The notes beneath the pieces are model-generated. The model saw only the letters and a list, made by a program, of their open reading frames with translations, was not told the origin of the DNA and ran no database searches. A stretch of DNA of 64,000 nt from Sphaerisporangium sp040683095 (GTDB lineage: Bacteria; Actinomycetota; Actinomycetes; Streptosporangiales; Streptosporangiaceae), in NCBI RefSeq assembly GCF_040683095.1, contig NZ_JBFBCI010000002.1:62001-126000 (forward strand). Direction: 5' to 3'. The first letter of the stretch is position 1, and every line of letters begins with the position of its first letter. Made by a program: the position numbers and the translations under genes. Of the stretch, positions 15,126-23,751 are shown piece by piece.

Positions 15126-17276
15126 GTGAGGCGGGCGTTCGGCGCGTTGGCTGTGATCATATTGGGGCTGCTCATGGCCCCCGCCGCCGCGCGAGCGGAC
15201 TCCCCGTCACGGGCGGGCTCCCTTGCGCGGGCGGGCTCTCCGGCGCGGGTGGCCCTGATCGGCGTGCCAGGCCTTCACTGGCACGACGTGAACGCCACCG
15301 ACACCCCGAACCTCTGGCGGCTGGCGGGCGGCAGCGCGCTCGGGTCGCTGTCGGTCCGCACCGTCGGCCGGATCACCTGCCCGTACGACGGCTGGCTGAC
15401 CGTCTCGGCCGGGGTACGCTCGGCGGTCGGCTCGCGGTGCGGGTTCCCGCCCCCCCTCGAGCAGCGAGACGCGGGCGCGGTCATCCCCGACTTCAAATGG
15501 CTCTGGACCGTCCGCGACGTCGAGACCGCCGGCACGCTGGGCGAGGCCGTCCACGCGGCGGGGCAGTGCACCTCGGCGGTCGGCCCCGGAGCGGTGCTGG
15601 CGCTGGCCGACCGCTCCGGCCGGGTCGACCGCTACGCGCCCACGCCCGACAAGGTCACCGACTGGTCGGCCTGCCGCGTGCTCGCCGTGGACGTCGACGA
15701 TCTGATCCGTCCCTACATCGCGGCCGACCGGCTCGCCGACGTCCCCGAGAAGCTCTCGCCCGCCCAGCGCAAGGCCGCGCTGAAGGCTGCGGACGCCAAG
15801 GCGGGCGCGGTGCTCGCCCTACTCCCGCCGGACACCTCCGTGGCCGTCGCGGGCCTGGCCGACCACGGGTCCGAGCCGCATCTGCGCGTCGCGATGTGGC
15901 GGGCGCCGGGCGCGCAGGGCCGTCTCCTCGGGGCCGCCTCCACCCACCGCGACGACATGGTCATCCTCCCGGACGTCACGGCGACGCTGCTCACCACCGC
16001 CGGCGTACCCGTCCCCCCTGCCGTCATCGGCGTCCCCTGGGCGCCGAGCCGCGCGGTCTCCCTCGAGGACGGCACGGCGACGCTGCGGCGGGCCGACGTC
16101 GCGGGCCAGACGATCCGCTCGGTCGGCGGCCTGTTCTTCACCACGCTCGCCGTGCTCCAGGTGACGTTCTACGCCGTGGCCTTCCTGCTGCTGCGCCGGC
16201 GCCGCGGGCTGGAGTCGGTGCGCGTCGCCGCCCTGGCGCTGGCCTCGGTCCCCGTCTCGACCTATCTGATCAACCTCACGCCATGGGACGCCGCCGCGGT
16301 GCCCGCGCTGGCGCTGGTCGCCGGCGTCCTGGCCTGCGCGGGCACGCTCACCGTGCTGTCGCTCGCCTTCCCGGCCCTGTGGTCGCGCCTGCGGGGCCGG
16401 CCGCGAGGCGCCGGCGTGCTCGGCCCGTCCTCGGTGGTGGCGGCCGTCACGGCCGCGGTGCTCCTCGGCGACCTGCTGACGGGCACGACGCTGCAGTTCG
16501 ACAGCGTCATGGGGTACACCGGCGTCGTCGGCGCCCGCTACTCCGGGCTCGGCAACATCCCCTTCGCCCTGCTCGCCACCTCGGTGCTCCTTCTGGCCAC
16601 GGCGGTCGCCGACAGGCTCGTCCGGGCGGGCCGTCGCCCGGTGGCCGTCGTGCTCGTGGCGGCCCTCGGCGGCTTCGCCATGATCCTCGACGGCTGGCCG
16701 GGGATCGGCAGCGACTTCGGCGGGGTCATCGCGTTCGTGCCGGGCATCGCGGTGACCGCGCTGCTGGTGGCCGGCAAGCGGGTCTCGATCGTCAAACTGG
16801 GGGCCTTCTGCGTGGCGGGCGGGGTGCTGGTGATGGCCATCGCCTACCTGGACCACCTACGGCCGCCCGGGTCGCAGACCCACCTCGGGCGGTTCGCCGG
16901 TCAGGTGATCGACGGCACCTTCCTTCCGGTGATCATGAGGAAGCTGTCGGCCATGCTGAGCACGCTGCTCTCGCCGAACCTGATGCCGATCGTCCTCGCG
17001 GCGTTCGCCTTCCTGGTCTTCGCGCTGCTGCGCCCGGGGGCCGCCAGTGCCGGGGTGCTGCCCGTGGCGTTCGAACGCGCTCCTATGCTGCGCGCGGGCC
17101 TGATCGGCACCCTGGTCAGCGGCGTGGTCGGCACGCTGGTCAACGACTCCGGCGCCGCCGTCCTCTCCATGGCCCTGGCCCTGGCCGTCCCGCTGGTCCT
17201 GTCCGCGGGCATCGCCGCCCTCGCCCCTGTTCCCCCGGCCAAAACCACCCCCGTCCTCCGCCCCCTCCCCACCTGA
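15126..17276 (+). CDS. Alkaline-phosphatase-superfamily-like domain fused to a multispanning membrane domain
   Basis: The 716-residue protein has a signal peptide (ALAVIILGLLMAPAAARA), an extracellular domain to about residue 320, and then roughly eight to ten membrane helices up to the C-terminus. The soluble part has features of the alkaline phosphatase/sulfatase fold: VALIGVPGLHWHDVN near the start, DTSVAVAGLADHG, and DMVILPDVTATLLT. The canonical metal ligands are not obvious, so catalysis is uncertain. The start is the GTG at 15126 with GGGAGG at good spacing; the longer frame upstream is not coding-like. Proteins of this design occur near actinobacterial phospholipid and cell-envelope genes, so an envelope role is inferred. 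Confidence 0.75.
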   Translation: MRRAFGALAVIILGLLMAPAAARADSPSRAGSLARAGSPARVALIGVPGLHWHDVNATDTPNLWRLAGGSALGSLSVRTVGRITCPYDGWLTVSAGVRSAVGSRCGFPPPLEQRDAGAVIPDFKWLWTVRDVETAGTLGEAVHAAGQCTSAVGPGAVLALADRSGRVDRYAPTPDKVTDWSACRVLAVDVDDLIRPYIAADRLADVPEKLSPAQRKAALKAADAKAGAVLALLPPDTSVAVAGLADHGSEPHLRVAMWRAPGAQGRLLGAASTHRDDMVILPDVTATLLTTAGVPVPPAVIGVPWAPSRAVSLEDGTATLRRADVAGQTIRSVGGLFFTTLAVLQVTFYAVAFLLLRRRRGLESVRVAALALASVPVSTYLINLTPWDAAAVPALALVAGVLACAGTLTVLSLAFPALWSRLRGRPRGAGVLGPSSVVAAVTAAVLLGDLLTGTTLQFDSVMGYTGVVGARYSGLGNIPFALLATSVLLLATAVADRLVRAGRRPVAVVLVAALGGFAMILDGWPGIGSDFGGVIAFVPGIAVTALLVAGKRVSIVKLGAFCVAGGVLVMAIAYLDHLRPPGSQTHLGRFAGQVIDGTFLPVIMRKLSAMLSTLLSPNLMPIVLAAFAFLVFALLRPGAASAGVLPVAFERAPMLRAGLIGTLVSGVVGTLVNDSGAAVLSMALALAVPLVLSAGIAALAPVPPAKTTPVLRPLPT

Positions 17277-17525
17277 CCGGCACTGACCGGCGTACCCCGG
17301 CCACCAGCTGACCGGCAGGTCCGGCGTCCTCGACCACGCGCCGGCGGGTGGACCACCGGGTGCCGGTTCCCGGCGAGCGCACACCCGGCCCGCAGGCCCC
17401 AAACCGCCCAGTGGGCCCGCCTGCCCCAAAGCGCGCGCCAAACCATGCGCCCAGGCGGTTTCCAGGTCGTGCCCAGGCCGGGTGCCCGGGCCGTGAGCCG
17501 TTCGTGAGGTGCTTGGAGGAAGGGG

Positions 17526-18083
17526 TCAGGCAGCGGGCCAGGCGTCGGCGAGCAGTTCCCGGGTGCCCTGGAGGAGCTGCGGGAGGACCTTGGTGTGGCC
17601 CACCACCGGCATGAAGTTCGTGTCGCCGCCCCAGCGGGGGACGACGTGCTGGTGCAGGTGGCCCGCGATGCCGGCTCCGGCGACGTGTCCGAGGTTCATG
17701 CCGACGTTGAAGCCCTGAGCGCCGCTCGCCTTGCGCAGCGCGAGCATCGCGCGCTTGGTGAAGTCGGCCAGCTCGGCGGTCTCGGCGTCGTCGAGGTCCA
17801 CGTAGTCGGCGACGTGGCGGTACGGGCAGACCATCATGTGGCCGGAGTTGTACGGGTAAAGATTGAGCACGGCGAACACGCTGGAGCCACGGGCCACGAT
17901 CAGCCCCTCCTGATCGCTCATCTTCGGGATCTCGCAGAACGGGCAGCCGTCGCCCGGGCCCGTGCCGGTCGGCTTGTTCTCCCCTTTGACGTAGGCCATC
18001 CGGTGCGGGGTCCAGAGACGCTGGAAGTTGTCGGGTTCTCCGGCACCGGACTGCTCAATGGGCTCCTGCATGCCTTGCAGCAT
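17526..18083 (-). CDS. HIT-domain nucleotide hydrolase/transferase
   Basis: This is a histidine-triad protein of 185 residues from the ATG at 18083; an ATG at 18071 is also possible. Key features are the zinc-type Cys pair in GCPFCEIP, the core VFAVLNLYPYNSGHMMVCPYRHV, and the HIT motif HLHQHVVPRW near the C-terminus. Relatives hydrolyse or phosphorolyse dinucleoside polyphosphates such as Ap4A. The pairing with thrS and pgsA is a conserved actinobacterial arrangement. It follows thrS on the minus strand with repeat copy 2 between them and converges with the gene ending at 17276. Confidence 0.9.
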   Translation of the reverse strand: MLQGMQEPIEQSGAGEPDNFQRLWTPHRMAYVKGENKPTGTGPGDGCPFCEIPKMSDQEGLIVARGSSVFAVLNLYPYNSGHMMVCPYRHVADYVDLDDAETAELADFTKRAMLALRKASGAQGFNVGMNLGHVAGAGIAGHLHQHVVPRWGGDTNFMPVVGHTKVLPQLLQGTRELLADAWPAA

Positions 18084-18174
18084 AGGACGACCCACCGCGG
18101 TCCCGCCCGCCGGGATCGTGCGCAGGCCCACCCAGGACCCCGTCCGTGCCTATGGCCGAGCCTTCGACCGGGCG

Positions 18175-18274
18175 GTTCGGGGCGCTGCTGAGGCGGTGTT
18201 CTTCCGTCGTCACTCGAAAGGGGCTCGTTCCTCGCCCCTTCCTCCCTCCTCCAGAACACCGCCGCACCCCGAAC
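18175..18274. repeat. Dispersed nested-palindrome repeat, copy 2
   Basis: Outer arms GTTCGGGGCGC and GCACCCCGAAC enclose inner arms GGCGGTGTTCT and AGAACACCGCC. The core stem is AAGGGG with CCCCTT: one extra G on one side and one extra C on the other compared with copy 1, so the pairing is kept while the sequence changes. It ends 38 bases from the thrS stop codon, and a further GCGGTTCGGGG lies at the thrS stop itself. Confidence 0.88.
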
Positions 18275-18312
18275 AGTGCCTATGGGCGCGCCTCCGGCAC
18301 GGCGGTTCGGGG

Positions 18313-20280
18313 TCAGACCTGGAGGCGGTTCTCCACGGCGGTCGTGATCTCGGTGATGGCCTCTTCCAGGAGGACGCCGTTCTTCTGGTCGCCGTTGCGG
18401 TAGCGGAAGGAGACCGCGCCGGCGGCGACGTCGTCGTCACCGGCGAGGAGCATGTACGGCACCTTGGACTTCTGGGCGTTGCGGATCTTCTTCTGCATGC
18501 GGTCGGCCGAGGAGTCGACCTCGACGCGGATGCCCCGCTCGCGCAGCCGCTTGGCGACGTCGTTGAGGTAGGGGACGTGGGCGTCGGAGATCGGGATGCC
18601 GATCGCCTGCACGGGCGCGAGCCAGGGAGGGAACGCGCCGGCGTAGTGCTCGACGAGGACGCCGAAGAACCGCTCGATCGACCCGAACAGGGCGCGGTGG
18701 ATCATGACGGGCCGCTGCCGCGACCCGTCGGCGCCCTGGAACTCCAGCTCGAAGCGCTCGGGCAGGTTGAGGTCCACCTGGATGGTGGACATCTGCCAGG
18801 TGCGGCCGATGGCGTCCTTGGCCTGCACGGAGATCTTGGGGCCGTAGAAGGCCGCGCCCTCGGGGTCGAGGACCAGCTCGAGGTTCTCGGCCTGGGCCGC
18901 CATGCGCAGCGCCTCGGTGGCTTCCTCCCAGACCGCGTCGCTGCCGATGGACTTCTCGGGGTCGCGGGTGGACAGCTCCAGGTAGAAGTCGTCGAGGCCG
19001 TAGTCGCGCAGGAGCCCGAGGACGAACCGCAGGAGGCTCTTCAGCTCGTCCTGCATCTGCTCGCGGGTGCAGTAGATGTGCGCGTCGTCCTGCGTCATGC
19101 CGCGCACGCGGGTGAGGCCGTGCACCACGCCGGACTTCTCGTAGCGGTAGACACTGCCGAACTCGAACAGCCGCAGCGGCAGCTCGCGGTAGGACCGCCC
19201 GCGCGAGCGGAAGATCAGGTTGTGCATCGGGCAGTTCATGGGCTTGAGGTAGTAGCGCGCGCCCTCGAGCTCCATGGGCGGGAACATGCCGTCGGCGTAC
19301 CAGTCGAGGTGGCCGGAGACCTGGTACAGGTTCTCCTTGGTGATGTGCGGCGTGTTCACGAAGGAGTACCCGGCTTCCTCGTGCCTGCGCCGGGAGTAGT
19401 CCTCCATGATGCGGCGGACCACGCCGCCCTTGGGGTGGAAGACCGCGAGCCCCGAGCCCAGCTCGGCCGGGAAGGAGAACAGGTCGAGCTCGGCGCCCAG
19501 CTTGCGGTGGTCGCGCTTCTCGGCTTCCTCCAGCAGGTGGAGGTAGTCGTCCTGCCTCTCGCGCGACTCCCAGGCGGTGCCGTAGATGCGCTGGAGCTGG
19601 GGGTTCTTCTCGCTGCCCCGCCAGTAGGCGCCGCCGGAGCGCATCAGCTTGAACGCGGGGATGACGCGGGTGGACGGGAGGTGCGGCCCCCGGCACAGGT
19701 CCTTCCAGCAGAGCTCGCCGGACTTGGGGTCGAGGTTGTCGTAGATCGTGAGCTGGTCGCCGCCGACCTCTACGCTCTCTTCGTCGGCCGCGCCGCCCTT
19801 GAGGCCGATCAGCTCGAGCTTGTACGGCTCGGCGGCGAGCTCCTCGCGGGCGGCCTCGTCGGAGACGGCGCGCCGGGCGAAGGCCTGCCCCTGCTTGACG
19901 ATCTCCCGCATGCGCTTCTCGATGCGCTTCAGATCGTCGGGCGTGAAGGGGTGCTCGACGTCGAAGTCGTAGTAGAAGCCGTTCTCGACGGGCGGGCCGA
20001 TACCGAGCCGGGCGTCGGGGAAGATCTCCTGCACGGCCTGCGCCATGACGTGGGCGGTGGAGTGGCGCAGGATGGCGCGGCCCTCATCGCTCTCGATCGT
20101 GACGGGCTCGACGACGTCGCCGTCGGCGACCTCGGCGGCCAGGTCGCGGGGCTGCCCGTTGATCTTGGCGGCGATGACGGTGCGGCCGTCGGCCTCCAGC
20201 ACCTCGCCCGCCGTCGTGCCGCCCGCGACCACACGCTCGGCTCCGGCGAGGGTGACGCGTATTTCTGCGGCGGCAGGCAC
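18313..20280 (-). CDS. thrS: Threonyl-tRNA synthetase
   Basis: ThrRS charges tRNA-Thr. The 655-residue protein has an N-terminal TGS domain (residues 1-65, ADGRTVIAAKINGQ), the editing domain with HSTAHVMAQAV, the class II core with motif 2 (FEFGSVYRYEKSGVVHGLTRVRG), the zinc-site Cys in MNCPMHNL, motif 3 with HRALFGSIERFF, and an anticodon-binding domain (GIPISDAHVPYLNDV). Length and domains are complete. The upstream gap of 151 bp shows no T-box leader. Repeat copy 2 lies just after its stop. Confidence 0.98.
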   Translation of the reverse strand: MPAAAEIRVTLAGAERVVAGGTTAGEVLEADGRTVIAAKINGQPRDLAAEVADGDVVEPVTIESDEGRAILRHSTAHVMAQAVQEIFPDARLGIGPPVENGFYYDFDVEHPFTPDDLKRIEKRMREIVKQGQAFARRAVSDEAAREELAAEPYKLELIGLKGGAADEESVEVGGDQLTIYDNLDPKSGELCWKDLCRGPHLPSTRVIPAFKLMRSGGAYWRGSEKNPQLQRIYGTAWESRERQDDYLHLLEEAEKRDHRKLGAELDLFSFPAELGSGLAVFHPKGGVVRRIMEDYSRRRHEEAGYSFVNTPHITKENLYQVSGHLDWYADGMFPPMELEGARYYLKPMNCPMHNLIFRSRGRSYRELPLRLFEFGSVYRYEKSGVVHGLTRVRGMTQDDAHIYCTREQMQDELKSLLRFVLGLLRDYGLDDFYLELSTRDPEKSIGSDAVWEEATEALRMAAQAENLELVLDPEGAAFYGPKISVQAKDAIGRTWQMSTIQVDLNLPERFELEFQGADGSRQRPVMIHRALFGSIERFFGVLVEHYAGAFPPWLAPVQAIGIPISDAHVPYLNDVAKRLRERGIRVEVDSSADRMQKKIRNAQKSKVPYMLLAGDDDVAAGAVSFRYRNGDQKNGVLLEEAITEITTAVENRLQV

Positions 20281-20431
20281 GATGACTCCAAGGAATTCGC
20301 AAGGTGTGGATTCTGCGTTGTCGTGCTGATGCTACCGGGAACGGCCGTCGATTTTCGCCGCCGCCCGCGCCTCACGGCCCCGCGGCCCACGCCTCCGCCA
20401 CAGCGCAGTCCACGCCTCGCCACGGCGCCGG

Positions 20432-21046
20432 CTAGGCCTTGCGGCGGACGTCGTCGGGCTGGAAGCCGAGGGCGGTGAGCTGGGCGCGGTCGCCCCGGAA
20501 GACGTTGCGGTCGATGCGGCCGTGGGAGTACTGGTGGATGGTCCACCGGTTCCAGGGCGGCGGCACGGCCGGGCGTCCCTTGGGGTGGCTGGGCGCCGCG
20601 ATCCACAGCGGGTAGTCCTCCAGCCCGTGGCAGTAGCCCTTCCTGGCGAAGGACAGGAAGGTGTAGATGATCGGCCGCACGCCGGTGACCAAGGTCATCA
20701 CGCGGCACCAGCGCCGGGCGAACGCGGCGACCTCCTGCGGCGGCAGGTGCCCGGAGCGTTCCAGGTCCAGGGCGATCAGGTCGCCCCGGCGCAGGCCGCC
20801 CGCCGCGTCGATCACGTCCAGGAAATGGCGGACCTGGTCGTCCGGGTCGCCCTTCGGGTGCCCGAAGTGGTAGGCCCCGCAGACCATCCAGTTCTCGCGC
20901 ATCGCCGCCCAGTTGCGGGCGAACCACTTGTCGGTGAAGCCGGTGCCCTCGGTGGCCTTGGCGAAGCCGAAGTCGACGCCGTCGATCGCGTGGTCCGCCC
21001 AGTCGACGGACCCCTGCCAGTTGGACACGTCTATGCCGTGCAGCAT
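20432..21046 (-). CDS. GH25 lysozyme-like glycoside hydrolase
   Basis: This is a 204-residue GH25 barrel. It starts with GIDVSNWQGSVDW, the strand carrying the first catalytic Asp, and has DFGFAKATEG and the acidic pair in LIALDLERSG. It continues with RPIIYTFLSFARKGYC and ends with W-rich sequence (TIHQYSHGRID). GH25 enzymes split the beta-1,4 bond between MurNAc and GlcNAc in peptidoglycan. No signal peptide is present from the ATG at 21046, which has GGGGGAG ten bases upstream, so the protein may be cytoplasmic or leave by another route. Its role in wall turnover is inferred. Confidence 0.87.
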   Translation of the reverse strand: MLHGIDVSNWQGSVDWADHAIDGVDFGFAKATEGTGFTDKWFARNWAAMRENWMVCGAYHFGHPKGDPDDQVRHFLDVIDAAGGLRRGDLIALDLERSGHLPPQEVAAFARRWCRVMTLVTGVRPIIYTFLSFARKGYCHGLEDYPLWIAAPSHPKGRPAVPPPWNRWTIHQYSHGRIDRNVFRGDRAQLTALGFQPDDVRRKA

Positions 21047-21185
21047 CAGGGCCACACTCCCCCCGTCGGTCGCCCCGGGGGATTTTAGCCACAGGATCGC
21101 CCCGGCCCCGGGTGGGACACGCCCGCCGTCCGGGAGCGTCCGCGACGCGAACGGGGCCGCCGGTGGCCGCCGATAGGGTTGGCGC

Positions 21186-22817
21186 ATGGAGCCGGACGGA
21201 GTGAGCAGGCTGCTGGCCGAGGCGGGGGTGGACGCGCGCCGGCTGCGCGCGGCGCTGGCCCTGCTGTCCGACGGCACGTGGTGGACGCCGGCCGATCTGA
21301 TCCGTGAGACGGCGACCTCCCGGCGGGCGATCGAGGCCCTGCTGCGGGAGGCCGGGGCGCAGCGGTCCGGTGACCGGTTCCGGCTGACGCCCGGGCAGGC
21401 GCGCGCGTACGGCGAGCCGCCAGGCGACGCCCCCGCCGACCCCGTGGCCCATCTGCTCCCCCGGCACGCCGGCGTGGTGGAGCGCATGGCGGAGCTGGTC
21501 GCGGGCGGTCCGCGCGGCCGCCACGTCCTGGACCACGTGTCCGCGACGCCGGAGACGGTCGTGCGCAGGGCGCTGCTGCTGGGCGCGCGGTTCTGGCTGC
21601 CGGGCTCACGGCTGCTGTGCGTGGGCGATCACGACCTGACGTCGCTGGCGGTGGCGATGATCCACCCGGGCGTGCAGGTGACGGTGGTGGACGTGGACGA
21701 CCGCATCCTCGCCTACATCGACGACCGCGCGGCGGCCCTCGGGCTGGACGTGCGGACCCGCTGGGCCGACCTGCGCCTGGGCCTGCCGCCGTCGGCCCGT
21801 GAGCGGGCCGATCTGGCGATCACCGACCCTCCGTACACGCCCGAGGGCGTCGGGCTGTTCGTGGCGCGCGCCGTCGAGGGGCTGCGCGATCCGGAGCACG
21901 GGCGGGTGCTGCTGGCGTACGGGGCGAGCGAGCGGACGCCCATGCTCGCGCTGAAGGTGCAGCGGTCCCTCGTCGATCTCAATCTCGCCCTTGAGGCGAT
22001 ATATCCGGACTTCAATAGGTACGACGGCGCGGAGGCCATCGGCTCCGCCGCCGACCTGTACGTCCTGCGGCCCACCACCAAGACCCGCCCGGCCGTCGCC
22101 GCCCGGGTGGAGCGCTACGGCACCGCCATCTACACCCAGGGCCCGCAGGCGGTCGAGGCGCGCGCGTCCGCGGCCCCGGATCCCGCGTCCCCGCCGTCCT
22201 CGGGGCCGTCCCCTGATCTCTCGGGCGAGGAGTTCGAGGTGCTGGTGGGCGACTGGCCCAAGGACGTGGCGCCCCGCGCGCCGAGGGCCCGCCTGTCCAC
22301 CTGGCTCGCCAAGCCGTACGCCTCGTCCCCGGCGCGGGTGGCCATCGCCGTGCCCCCGGGCCTCGTCGCCGCGATCCCTCGCCTGCTGCTCGCCACGCGC
22401 GCCCGCCATGTCCGCGCCCTGGCCGAGGGCCCGACGCCCGGCCTCGACGCGCTGTCCGTCCTGTACGCGATCACCGCCGAGGGCGGGGTCGTCGACGCGG
22501 TACGGCTGCCACCCCCGGCCGGCCCGGAGGACCGGCTGCTGCGCGCCCTGCTGGACAACGCGCACGGCCGCCTCGCCAACGTCTGGCGGGAGGGGCTGAT
22601 CCGCGCCCACGGCCACCTCACCAAGAAGGGGGCGCGCGCGATCGTCGACGAGGTCGCGCCCTGGGCCGGTGACGTCACCGTCCTCGAACTGCCCGGACAC
22701 CGCCTGCGCGCGCTTCCGGAAGCCGTCCTCCGGTCGCTGCGCCTGGCCGCCGCGACCCCCGCGGACGACGACACCCGGGGCGGCGTCGAGGCCGCGCGAC
22801 CCCTGAGAGATGGTTGA
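21186..22817 (+). CDS. Bis-aminopropyl spermidine synthase family protein with C-terminal extension
   Basis: The 543-residue protein contains a DUF43/BpsA-type Rossmann domain (about residues 80-300): LLPRHAGVVERM, the nucleotide loop LLCVGDHDLTSLA, VTVVDVDDRILAYID, and the catalytic-type DPPYTPEGV motif. Archaeal BpsA uses decarboxylated S-adenosylmethionine to make branched polyamines; whether this bacterial protein does so is unknown. An N-terminal winged-helix-like segment (RLRAALALLSDGTWW) precedes it. A further 200 residues (about 340-543), including RLANVWREGLIRAHGHLTKKGARAI, are not part of the classic enzyme. It is followed closely by the DUF1876 gene. Confidence 0.8.
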   Translation: MEPDGVSRLLAEAGVDARRLRAALALLSDGTWWTPADLIRETATSRRAIEALLREAGAQRSGDRFRLTPGQARAYGEPPGDAPADPVAHLLPRHAGVVERMAELVAGGPRGRHVLDHVSATPETVVRRALLLGARFWLPGSRLLCVGDHDLTSLAVAMIHPGVQVTVVDVDDRILAYIDDRAAALGLDVRTRWADLRLGLPPSARERADLAITDPPYTPEGVGLFVARAVEGLRDPEHGRVLLAYGASERTPMLALKVQRSLVDLNLALEAIYPDFNRYDGAEAIGSAADLYVLRPTTKTRPAVAARVERYGTAIYTQGPQAVEARASAAPDPASPPSSGPSPDLSGEEFEVLVGDWPKDVAPRAPRARLSTWLAKPYASSPARVAIAVPPGLVAAIPRLLLATRARHVRALAEGPTPGLDALSVLYAITAEGGVVDAVRLPPPAGPEDRLLRALLDNAHGRLANVWREGLIRAHGHLTKKGARAIVDEVAPWAGDVTVLELPGHRLRALPEAVLRSLRLAAATPADDDTRGGVEAARPLRDG

Positions 22818-22845
22818 GGGAGGAAGACCGCAGGGAGGTGGCGTC

Positions 22846-23112
22846 ATGCGCCACAAGCAGTGGACGGTGGAGATACACATCCTCGAGGACGACAACGACG
22901 ACCTCACCAGGGCCCGGGCCGTCCTCATCACCCGCACGGGCACGCGGCACGAGAGCGTCGGGTACGCGCGGCGCAACCCGGCCGACCGGCCCGTACCGGA
23001 GATCGGCGACGAGCTGGCCGTCGGCCGCGCGCTGGCCGACCTCGCCGACAAGCTGACCGGCGACGCGGCCGAGGACGTCGCCCAGCTGGCCGGGCAGGGC
23101 AGGCAGGGCTGA
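22846..23112 (+). CDS. DUF1876 small protein
   Basis: The 88-residue protein starts MRHKQWTVEIHILEDDND and contains TRARAVLITRTGTRHESVGYARRNP, both typical of DUF1876, a small alpha/beta domain found in actinobacteria, often beside dormancy and stress genes. No biochemical role is established. The ATG at 22846 has GGGAGG with an optimal gap. It lies 28 bp after the BpsA-like gene, so it could be cotranscribed with it, and it is followed by hsp20, whose upstream region carries DosR-like boxes. Confidence 0.82.
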   Translation: MRHKQWTVEIHILEDDNDDLTRARAVLITRTGTRHESVGYARRNPADRPVPEIGDELAVGRALADLADKLTGDAAEDVAQLAGQGRQG

Positions 23113-23145
23113 GCGGGCGGGCTCGCCTACGGGCGGGGCGCCGGT

Positions 23146-23183
23146 GGGGCCGAAGGGCCCGGGCGTTCGGGACCTCCGGCCCC
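23146..23183 (+). promoter_or_regulatory. Two DosR-like boxes upstream of hsp20
   Basis: GGGGCCGAAGGGCCC (23146-23160) and GGGACCTCCGGCCCC (23169-23183) resemble the DosR/DevR half-palindrome core GGGAC-N4-G-CCC. They lie 68-105 bases before the hsp20 start. Related copies precede the regulator gene and the CBS gene. Confidence 0.55.
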
Positions 23184-23250
23184 TCCACCGGGAGCCCCCG
23201 CCCGGCGTCAGATGGAGGTGAGCGACCCGACGATCCAGGGAGGTTCGACA

Positions 23251-23673
23251 ATGTCTGTGCCGACGCGCCGCGAGCCGCGAGGGCTGGTACCCGACCTGCT
23301 GGACTGGCTGGAGGCGCCGTTCTCCGGCGGCAGGTCGTACACCGGCGGGCGGATGGTCCGGTTCGAGGACACCATGAAGGACGGCCACTACATCGTCCGC
23401 GCCGAGCTGCCGGGGATCGACCCGGAGAGCGACGTCGAGGTGACCGTGGAAAACGGCGTGCTCACCGTACACGGCGAGCGCAAGGAGGAGCGGTCGGAGC
23501 CGCACCGCACCGAGTTCGTGTACGGCGAGTTCAGCCGGTCCATCTCGCTGCCGTCGAACGCCGACGAGCACAACGTCAAGGCCGTGTACCACGACGGCAT
23601 CCTGGAGGTGGACATCCCCCTCACGGAGGAGCAGCCGAAGGCCCAGCGGGTGCCGGTCGAGAAGCAGTCGTAG
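23251..23673 (+). CDS. Hsp20/alpha-crystallin small heat-shock protein
   Basis: This is a 140-residue chaperone with an alpha-crystallin domain (about 30-130): YIVRAELPGIDPESDVEVTV, NGVLTVHGERKEE, EFVYGEFSRSISLP and GILEVDIPL. It resembles mycobacterial Acr/HspX, a leading member of the DosR regulon. The ATG at 23251 has GGGAGG; the longer frame from 23212 has no comparable site. Two DosR-like boxes upstream suggest induction by the neighbouring DevR/DevS-like pair. Binding of unfolded proteins is the family role. Confidence 0.93.
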   Translation: MSVPTRREPRGLVPDLLDWLEAPFSGGRSYTGGRMVRFEDTMKDGHYIVRAELPGIDPESDVEVTVENGVLTVHGERKEERSEPHRTEFVYGEFSRSISLPSNADEHNVKAVYHDGILEVDIPLTEEQPKAQRVPVEKQS

Positions 23674-23701
23674 CGAGGCGCCGTGCGACACGCCCGCGGC
23701 C

Positions 23702-23716
23702 GGGACCTTCGGCCCT
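23702..23716 (+). promoter_or_regulatory. DosR-like box before the response regulator gene
   Basis: GGGACCTTCGGCCCT starts 50 bases before the ATG at 23752 and sits in a larger GGCC...GGCC symmetry. It is the best match in the window to the DevR/DosR core and may give autoregulation. Confidence 0.58.
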
Positions 23717-23751
23717 GGCCGGGACGGGTCGCGCGCGGTTAGCGTCCATCT

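Noticed and set aside
14312..17311. 999-codon plus-strand frame
   Set aside because: Shadow of the GHL10 and membrane-protein genes in another frame; no protein-like segments.
20281..20431. T-box riboswitch before thrS
   Set aside because: The leader is short and lacks a T-box sequence or specifier hairpin.
18028..20478. 816-codon plus-strand frame opposite thrS
   Set aside because: Antisense shadow of thrS and the HIT gene.
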